From: Micromonospora sp. NBC_01813
Lineage (GTDB): Bacteria; Actinomycetota; Actinomycetes; Mycobacteriales; Micromonosporaceae
DNA length: 64,000 nucleotides
Direction: 5' to 3'
NCBI RefSeq assembly: GCF_035917335.1
Contig: NZ_CP109067.1
Span: 3,347,001-3,411,000 of the forward strand
Shown here: positions 59,101 through 64,000 of the stretch, piece after piece
How positions within the stretch are numbered: position 1 is the first letter of the stretch
Layout of the letters: each line of letters begins with the position of its first letter
Position numbers and translations under genes: made by a program
The notes under the pieces: generated by a model
Told to the model about the DNA's origin: nothing
Seen by the model: only the letters and a program-made list of their open reading frames with translations
Databases searched by the model: none

Positions 59101-59752
59101 GATCGGAGTGGTCACGCCGCTCGCCGCGCAGCAGCGCGGCCTGAAGTCGGCGCTACAGGCCGCCGGCCTGTCCGAGAACCTGCTCTGCGCGACCATTCAC
59201 CGGTTCCAGGGCAGCGAACGCGACATCATGGTCGTCTCACCGGTCGGCGCCCACGGCATCGGCGACCGCACCCGGGACTGGCTCGCCCATCAGACGAACC
59301 TGTGGAACGTCGCCATCACCCGGGCCCGGTCCCAGCTCGTCGTCGTCGGCGACCGGTCGTGGTGGTCGGCTCAACGGGGCCTGCTCACCGCCGTGGCCCT
59401 CGGCCGCAGGTCGGCCACCGTGCTGCCGGACGCCGCCCCGGGGCCCGCCGATCAGTTGCACCGTGCCCTGCGCGACGCCGGGATCGCCGTACAGCGGGAC
59501 GTCGCCGTGGCCGGGCAGACCGCCGATCTCGTCATCCGCCAGGCCGGTCGGGAAATCGCCGTCTACGTCGACGACCCGGCCGGCGATCCGTCCGGCCGCG
59601 CCCTGCGCAAGGTCCTTGCCCGCCTCGACGTCGCCGCCCACCACGGCACCGTCCGCCGGGTGCCCGCATGGCGTTGCCTGGCCGAACCGGAGCAGGTGGC
59701 GACGGAACTGTCCGAGCAGCTCCGTCACCTGGAGGATCGGCCGAGCAGTTGA
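56120..59752 (+). CDS. Caspase - SF1 helicase - nuclease-like fusion protein
   Basis: 1,210 residues from ATG 56120. Residues 1-240 are a caspase/C14 peptidase: HALLLGTASYHADRKLPALP, catalytic His80 in YYSGHG and Cys132 in LLDCCFSGA. A middle region of about 270 residues has no known motif. A DNA2/UPF1-like SF1 helicase follows: GPPGTGKSQL (Lys535), VIDEAAQC (Asp833-Glu834), GDPRQLPPV and NVAITRARSQL. The last 85 residues resemble a REase-like fold (QTADLVIRQAGREIAVYVDD, Asp1136) but the usual Lys is not clear. The helicase probably senses nucleic acid and the caspase acts on a protein target; this is inferred. Confidence 0.88.
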   Translation: MGRHALLLGTASYHADRKLPALPSVRQDVAQLKTLLDGGGGFDTVDAQLDLPVAHLRQVVEEFYGRRGRDDLTLLYYSGHGVLHEDRESLFLTATDSHAGQLHATAFDVDGTLRHLLNSTKASQKVVLLDCCFSGAFTARHRFRGGVREEPRRGKRERGTFVLTSSTHMKASKAQGPDRPSVFTEVLLDGLRGAAGGSADGWVTTNDLARYAMTEMARRRQHSPVESSEGVTEPIRLVAAPDSAAARAQPDTGPTSPADDAPFDADQWRRLITYYVNCMERSAALRSFIDPQAVSTYAPAPAGAEAVFTAASPVRLTGRASALAARARDHGKELQYGYPVVAVRPSRQQPVRLTPLLICDVTVGTDDVVHASFPPRPGPALLDLLQLSDVESDELLQRVGQVFVPGDPAALTATIDLLMKTFGLTPVADLDPTALVGPPRPGPLDRVQNAALLYSVDATASPQQQLVVDLQGMIRNPQLIDRTALATLAAGPGEAAPVSVATVALAPANEAQEEIIRAAMSQPLTVAQGPPGTGKSQLVTALLATATAAGQSVLIGSTSNQAVDAVFGRVGELVGPGLVLRTGNKEHRLQEPKHIADLIAAYPPAESHLAPDDRTPLYELRLISDEIDSLRQSLDDQRLLERDLADLAAERRPGPRREHRAGSEHRAGRDAAAVGLPDADAALARLYRLTDRALNSRWLGWWYRWRLRRHGTDDRDAIRALGERTVIELRWRDCRRQADALPAAETSWQRLTELIGVERPRRSIELLRAQIAHRVASGARLLQNRADEMTKAKPDSWAYFPQLLRVLPGWAVTALSVRWIRREPAMYDLVVIDEAAQCTVPAILPMLYRAKRALIIGDPRQLPPVVELADADDLAEQTKAGLGTGWLNTRRLRYARHSAYDAFAAAAGTAYLLDEHYRCHPDIVDAPNREVYQGRLTVLTDPARLTAPAEPAVRWRDVPGTFSYGPTGSGRNDVEISAVMTEVAELRAAHPEASIGVVTPLAAQQRGLKSALQAAGLSENLLCATIHRFQGSERDIMVVSPVGAHGIGDRTRDWLAHQTNLWNVAITRARSQLVVVGDRSWWSAQRGLLTAVALGRRSATVLPDAAPGPADQLHRALRDAGIAVQRDVAVAGQTADLVIRQAGREIAVYVDDPAGDPSGRALRKVLARLDVAAHHGTVRRVPAWRCLAEPEQVATELSEQLRHLEDRPSS

Positions 59753-59824
59753 ATCCACTGCCCGCCCGCCAGGTTCCCGCGTACGTCACCGAGGCGCCGC
59801 TGTCATCGACCGGGAGCACGAAAA

Positions 59825-59870
59825 TCCTTTGCCGGGCGTACGGCGGCCGGCCGTAGCATGAGCGGCTATG
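59825..59870 (+). promoter_or_regulatory. Leaderless-promoter-like element of valS
   Basis: TTGCCG (59829-59834), about 19 nt, then TAGCAT, and the valS ATG at 59868 only a few nt further. No ribosome site is seen, consistent with a leaderless transcript. A second version lies at 53617-53662. No T-box or other leader structure was found in the 116 nt before valS. Confidence 0.45.
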
Positions 59871-62423
59871 GCTGACACCTCTTCGGGCTTCGCCGTGCCG
59901 TCGGCACCGTCGTTGAACGGGCTGGAAGACAAGTGGGCGCGTCGCTGGGAGGAGCAGGGCGTATACCGGTTCGACCGGGCCGCCGACCGGGCCGGGGTGT
60001 ACTCCATCGACACCCCGCCGCCCACGGTGAGTGGGTCGCTGCATGTCGGTCACGTGTTCTCGTACACGCACACCGACGTCATCGCCCGGTATCAGCGGAT
60101 GCGGGGCAAGGCGGTGTTCTACCCGATGGGTTGGGACGACAACGGCCTGCCCACCGAGCGCCGGGTGCAGAACTTCTTCGGTGTGCGCTGCGACCCGTCC
60201 CTGCCGTACGACCCGGATTTCACCCCGCCGGAGCGGCCCGGCACGTCGGAGCTTCCGGTGTCCCGGCGCAACTTCATCGAGTTGTGCGAGCGGTTGACGG
60301 TCGCCGACGAGCAGGTGTTCGAGCAGCTGTGGCGGCGGCTGGGGCTGTCGGTCGACTGGCAAATGACCTACCAGACCATCGACGCCGACTCGCGAAGGGT
60401 GTCGCAGCGGGCGTTTCTGCGCAACGTCACGCGCGGTGAGGCGTACCTGTCCGAGGCGCCGACGCTCTGGGACGTCACGTACCGGACCGCGGTCGCCCAG
60501 GCGGAACTGGAGGACCGGGAACGGCCCGGCGCGCACCACCGGGTGGCCTTCCACCGGCCGGACGGCGCCCCGGTCCACATCATGACCACCCGACCGGAGC
60601 TGCTGCCGGCGTGCGTGGCCCTGGTGGCGCACCCGGACGACGAGCGGTACCGCGACCTGGTCGGCACCACCGTCCGTACCCCCTTGTTCGGGGTCGAGGT
60701 CCCGGTCACCGCGCACCGGCTCGCGGCCCCCGACAAGGGCACCGGCATCGCCATGATCTGCACCTTCGGCGACCTCACCGACGTCGTGTGGTGGCGCGAG
60801 CTTCAGCTGGCCAGCCGCCCGGTCATCGGCCGCGACGGCCGCATGCTGGCCGACCCGCCGCCCGGCCTGGACGACCCGCCGGGTCGGGCGGCCTACGCCC
60901 AGCTCGTCGGCACCACCGTGCACACCGCCCGGGAACGGGTGGTGGAACTGCTGCGCGCCTGCGGCGACCTGGTCGGCGAACCGGAGAAGATCACCCATCC
61001 GGTCAAGTTCTACGAGCGCGGCGACAAGCCGCTGGAGATCGTCACGACCCGACAGTGGTACCTGCGCAACGGGGGCCGCGACACCGACCTGCGGGAGACC
61101 CTGCTGGGGCGGGGCCGGAAACTGGCCTGGCAGCCGGAGTACATGCGGGCCCGCTACGAGAGCTGGGTCGGCGGCCTGACCGGGGACTGGCTGGTCAGCC
61201 GGCAACGGTTCTTCGGCGTGCCGATTCCACTGTGGTACCCACTCGACGAACATGGCGAGCCGGTCCACGGCCAGCCGATCCTGCCCGACGAGGCCGCGCT
61301 GCCGGTCGACCCCAGCGTCGACACCCCGCCGGGCTACCAAGCTGAGCAACGGGGAACGCCCGGCGGGTTCAGCGGCGACCCGGACGTCATGGACACCTGG
61401 GCGACGTCCTCGCTGACCCCGCAGATCGCCGGCAAGTGGGGCACCGACGACGACCTGTTCCAGCGGGTGTTCCCGATGGATCTGCGTCCCCAGGCGCACG
61501 AGATCATCCGGACCTGGCTGTTCTCCAGCGTCGTGCGGTCGCATCTGGAGCATGGCGGCCTGCCGTGGTCACACGCCGCGATCTCCGGCTGGGTCCTGGA
61601 CCCGGACCGCAAGAAGATGTCGAAGTCCAAGGGCAACGTCGTCACTCCGTTGGCGCTGCTCGAAGAGTACGGATCCGACGCGGCCCGCTACTGGGCGGTC
61701 AACGGCCGACCCGGCACGGACACCACGTTCGATACCGGGCAGATGAAGGTCGGCCGCCGGCTGGCGATGAAGATCCTCAACGCCAGCCGGTTCGTGCTCG
61801 GCCTGGGCGGCCCGGCCGAAACCGCCACGGTCACCGAAGCGTTGGACCGGGCGATGCTGGCGGAGCTGGCAAGCGTGGTGGAGGAAGCCACCGACGCGCT
61901 GGACGGCTACGACTACGCCCGAGCCTTGGAGCGTATCGAGCAGTTCTTCTGGCGGTTCTGCGACGACTACCTTGAGCTGGCCAAGAGCCGGGGGTACGGC
62001 GAACGCGGCTCCGCCCCGGCCGAGTCGGCCCGCGCCGCGCTGACCATCGCCCTCGCCACGCTGCTGCGGCTGTTCGCGCCGTTCCTGCCCTTCGTCGCCG
62101 AGGAAGTGTGGTCGTGGTGGCGCACCGGCACGGTGCACCAGGCTGCCTGGCCGAAGGGTGACCAGCTGCGCGCTGCGGCCGATGGTGCCGACGCCACCGC
62201 GCTGACCGTCGCCAGCCAGGTCATCGCCGCGATCCGCAAGGCCAAGTCGGAAGCGAAGCTGTCCATGCGGGCCGACGTGTCCAAGGTCCTGGTCCGTGCC
62301 GAGCCAGCGATGCTGGTCGCGCTCGGCAGCGTCGCGGCGGATCTGCGGGCCGCCGGCCGGGTCGCCTGGCTGGACACCGAGGAAGCCGACCAGCCAGGAC
62401 TGAGCACCCTCGTGACGGTGTAG
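59868..62423 (+). CDS. valS: Valyl-tRNA synthetase
   Basis: 851 residues. Class I motifs are complete: HVGH (His59-His62) in SGSLHVGHVFSYTHTD and KMSKS (583-587) in DRKKMSKSKGNVV. The catalytic core also has FYPMGWDDNGLPTERRVQ and GDWLVSRQRFFGVPIP. The CP1 editing domain lies between about 190 and 330. The C-terminal anticodon-binding region ends without a long coiled-coil arm. The size and the short C terminus fit the compact actinobacterial/archaeal-like ValS form. It is the housekeeping anchor of the window; whether it is the only valS of the genome cannot be seen here. Confidence 0.95.
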   Translation: MADTSSGFAVPSAPSLNGLEDKWARRWEEQGVYRFDRAADRAGVYSIDTPPPTVSGSLHVGHVFSYTHTDVIARYQRMRGKAVFYPMGWDDNGLPTERRVQNFFGVRCDPSLPYDPDFTPPERPGTSELPVSRRNFIELCERLTVADEQVFEQLWRRLGLSVDWQMTYQTIDADSRRVSQRAFLRNVTRGEAYLSEAPTLWDVTYRTAVAQAELEDRERPGAHHRVAFHRPDGAPVHIMTTRPELLPACVALVAHPDDERYRDLVGTTVRTPLFGVEVPVTAHRLAAPDKGTGIAMICTFGDLTDVVWWRELQLASRPVIGRDGRMLADPPPGLDDPPGRAAYAQLVGTTVHTARERVVELLRACGDLVGEPEKITHPVKFYERGDKPLEIVTTRQWYLRNGGRDTDLRETLLGRGRKLAWQPEYMRARYESWVGGLTGDWLVSRQRFFGVPIPLWYPLDEHGEPVHGQPILPDEAALPVDPSVDTPPGYQAEQRGTPGGFSGDPDVMDTWATSSLTPQIAGKWGTDDDLFQRVFPMDLRPQAHEIIRTWLFSSVVRSHLEHGGLPWSHAAISGWVLDPDRKKMSKSKGNVVTPLALLEEYGSDAARYWAVNGRPGTDTTFDTGQMKVGRRLAMKILNASRFVLGLGGPAETATVTEALDRAMLAELASVVEEATDALDGYDYARALERIEQFFWRFCDDYLELAKSRGYGERGSAPAESARAALTIALATLLRLFAPFLPFVAEEVWSWWRTGTVHQAAWPKGDQLRAAADGADATALTVASQVIAAIRKAKSEAKLSMRADVSKVLVRAEPAMLVALGSVAADLRAAGRVAWLDTEEADQPGLSTLVTV

Positions 62424-62452
62424 CGGCAGCCAGCGCCACGTAAGGTCGTCCA

Positions 62453-63133
62453 GTGACCGTGTATGACGTCGCCGCCAGACTGCCCGGCATCGATCTGCTC
62501 GGGCAACGCTGCAAGGCACTGGCCGTGCTGGAACGCATCATCGACGGCGGCGAGCCCTACTACGCCTACACCTCGGCATGGGGCGAGGATGAGGCGGCGC
62601 TGATGAGCAACGGCAGCGGTGACGAGTGGGCAGCCGTGTTCACCGCCGACGGCGTGTTCGTACGGGTCTTCCATCACGAATCAGCGATGTCGCCGTACCG
62701 CGACCCGGACCACGAGTTGTGGCCGGGCCTGCTCGACGGCCTTCCCGTGGCGCTGCTGCCACAGCTGGAGGAACCCGCCTTCGGCGATGAGACCGGGCAG
62801 TTCGTCGCCACGGCCGTGCTGTGGCGGCTAATCGGTGACGATCGCTGGCACGCTGGTGATGGTATCGACTTCCCACCACCAGCCGGGCTGGACGACGGCT
62901 CCGGGCCGGACGGGTCCGGGATGCTCGGCATCCTGCTCGACGACATTGTCGACCGGTACATCGACTTTGCCACCGACTACTACCAGGTCGAGGTGGACCG
63001 GACTGCAGTCGAGCAGGTCGTCGCCCACCGGCCGCTCACCGACGACATCGTCCGGGCCTTGAACCCACGATTGGCAGTCGCGGACCTGCGAGAGGACATC
63101 GCCACGATCGGCTACCCCATCGCCAGGACGTAG
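62453..63133 (+). CDS. Hypothetical protein
   Basis: 226 residues from GTG 62453, 29 nt after valS. It is acidic with WGEDEAALMSNGSGDEWAAV near residue 43 and FVRVFHHESAMSPYRDPDHE near 68. The C terminus is helical (DRTAVEQVVAHRPLTDDIVR). The overall pattern (single alpha/beta domain, Trp-rich, no catalytic motif) resembles immunity-like proteins but no family is recognised. It may be read from the valS transcript. Confidence 0.7.
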   Translation: MTVYDVAARLPGIDLLGQRCKALAVLERIIDGGEPYYAYTSAWGEDEAALMSNGSGDEWAAVFTADGVFVRVFHHESAMSPYRDPDHELWPGLLDGLPVALLPQLEEPAFGDETGQFVATAVLWRLIGDDRWHAGDGIDFPPPAGLDDGSGPDGSGMLGILLDDIVDRYIDFATDYYQVEVDRTAVEQVVAHRPLTDDIVRALNPRLAVADLREDIATIGYPIART

Positions 63134-63197
63134 TGGTACCCCGGACACCCCGAGCGGCCGTCACACCAGGGACAACCGCTGTCGGCAGCATGACAGG

Positions 63198-63620
63198 ATG
63201 CTCGCTATGGACACCGCCGACGAGAGCCCTCGGTCGGCGCTGGCGATCAACAACCGCGGCCTGCTCCTCGTTCGTGACAGTTTCGGCACCTGGCTGATTC
63301 AGGGTTCGGCCGACGGATTGATCTACGCCGCCGGGGATCGACTGGTGTGGCTGTTGCCGCTGTTGGAGCGCACCCCGACCGACATCAGGGCGGCATTGCC
63401 GCACATGCCTTTGGCCGAAACGCCGCTGACCGCCCTCGTGCGGTTCGCGCTCACCGCCTGGGGTGAGCACTGGCCCGCACTGGCACTCGACTGGCTGGAG
63501 TCTGGCTGGCCGATCTTTGACGTGCTCGATGTGCTGGCCGACATGAAGGACTCACGCATGCTCTCTCAGCCGCTTCGCGACAGAGCACTGCGTCTATGGC
63601 TCACCGCACCACACCGCTGA
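63198..63620 (+). CDS. Hypothetical protein
   Basis: 140 residues from ATG 63198 (ATG 63207 is an alternative). The sequence LLLVRDSFGTWLIQGSADG, then RFALTAWGEHWPALALDWLE and the end DRALRLWLTAPHR, is Trp/Leu-rich and probably helical. No family recognised; possibly a partner of the gene at 62453. Confidence 0.6.
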   Translation: MLAMDTADESPRSALAINNRGLLLVRDSFGTWLIQGSADGLIYAAGDRLVWLLPLLERTPTDIRAALPHMPLAETPLTALVRFALTAWGEHWPALALDWLESGWPIFDVLDVLADMKDSRMLSQPLRDRALRLWLTAPHR

Positions 63621-63935
63621 CTGCCGCCCGGCAAAAATCGGACTTCGAGATCTGCTGCAGGGTCCAGGCAGCGCTCGACCGGGCTGAACGCGCCTTCGAC
63701 CGCGCGGACAACACGAGCAACCCACAGTGGATCGGCTACTTCGACGAAGCGAATCTCTCGGCCAAGTTCGGACACTGCTTCGCCGCGCTCGGCTAAGGCA
63801 CGCCCGCGCGGCAAGCAGTTCAACCTGGCATTGTTGGCGCTTGCGCACGTGCAGTCCGGTGAGCCGGAGCAAGCCGACGCGGTGGGGGTGCAGGAGTTCA
63901 CCGCGCGCGTACGGCCGCTACTCCAGGCTGCCTAG
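63596..63935 (+). pseudogene. Remnant of a TPR-type regulator (C-terminal part, broken)
   Basis: Translated pieces match the C-terminal TPR half of actinobacterial XRE-type regulators: ALDRAERAFDRADNTSNPQW with IGYFDEANLSAKFGHCFAAL stops at 63796. In a shifted frame FNLALLALAHVQSGEPEQAD then VQEFTARVRPLLQAA runs to a TAG at 63933-63935. Family members have about 60 further residues at this junction and a helix-turn-helix N terminus, both missing. It is a degraded fragment. Confidence 0.6.
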
Positions 63936-64000
63936 ATTCGCCCTGTCGCTTTGGCCAGCAGCACGGCGAGCAGACCGGCGACGGACCCCGCACCGACGAT
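63932..64000 (-). CDS. C-terminal end of a membrane protein (5' part outside window)
   Basis: The last 22 codons of a minus-strand frame enter from the right edge and end at the TAG at 63932-63934. The sequence IVGAGSVAGLLAVLLAKATG is one hydrophobic helix followed by a short basic end, typical of the last helix of a transporter or other integral membrane protein. Nothing more can be said from 69 nt. Confidence 0.4.
   Translation of the reverse strand: MVGAGSVAGLLAVLLAKATGRI

Noticed and set aside
1-64000. tRNA, rRNA or riboswitch genes
   Set aside because: No cloverleaf-like sequence with a GTTCRA T-arm or other RNA signature was found by eye, including in the leader of valS. A covariance-model scan would be decisive.

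Overview
The window is high-GC actinobacterial chromosome, most likely from Micromonosporaceae. The evidence is the strong G/C third-position bias, many GTG starts, head-to-tail gene overlaps of the GTGA/ATGA type, LacI/CBM2/ricin-lectin secreted polysaccharide biology, a SARP regulator and an actinobacterial-type type VII (ESX-like) secretion locus. No rRNA, tRNA, CRISPR array, integrase or transposase was found. The region looks like an accessory island rich in conflict genes, with valS as the only clear housekeeping gene.

1-5.4 kb: a left-truncated TPR (probably CHAT) protein, a small Cys-rich protein with a membrane partner, and a two-gene operon pairing a Schlafen AlbA_2/HATPase protein with a ParA-like ATPase. 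5.6-9.1 kb: a frameshifted hypothetical gene, a GntR regulator with a palindrome-rich divergent promoter, a relay of five tiny overlapping genes and a membrane protein. 9.1-15.5 kb: an AAA ATPase plus Toprim-like two-gene unit (OLD/PARIS-like logic), a glycosyltransferase/TetR pair, a decayed PIN-like toxin-antitoxin module, and a DddA/SCP1.201-like DNA deaminase toxin overlapping an Imm1-type immunity gene.

15.5-18.8 kb: a secreted PHB-depolymerase-like esterase with a CBM2 domain, opposite a LacI regulator with operator-like sites, then a VOC protein and a tandem repeat. 18.8-45.7 kb: a type VII secretion locus. It holds four WXG100-class small proteins, EccD, a beta-helix/AAA+ (EccA-like) fusion, a three-ATPase EccC, and a 5,267-residue giant protein. 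The giant starts with a WXG-like head and YxxxD motif and carries at least three cysteine-hydrolase/deamidase-like centres, including a protein-glutaminase-like Cys-His-Asp set near its C terminus. EccB, EccE and mycosin are not in the locus.

45.9-53.1 kb: a membrane-anchored ricin-type lectin, a SARP-AAA regulator, and a small surface-polysaccharide-like set (TylF methyltransferase, sulfotransferase, flippase, 57-codon remnant resembling the end of a BY-kinase). 53.1-55.5 kb: a DinB/DUF664 protein, a chimeric pseudogene made of pieces of two genes found intact at 18.3-19.8 kb, a lipoprotein and a secreted trypsin-like protease. 55.7-59.8 kb: an EACC1-like protein overlapping a caspase-SF1 helicase-nuclease-like fusion, a conflict system. 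59.9-64 kb: valS, two unrecognised genes, a broken regulator remnant and the end of a membrane protein.

The main candidates for undescribed biology are the giant multi-warhead type VII protein with its atypical secretion machine, the EACC1/caspase/helicase unit, the AAA/Toprim pair, the AlbA_2/ParA pair, and the deaminase/Imm1 pair. All functional statements are inferences from sequence motifs; no database search was run.
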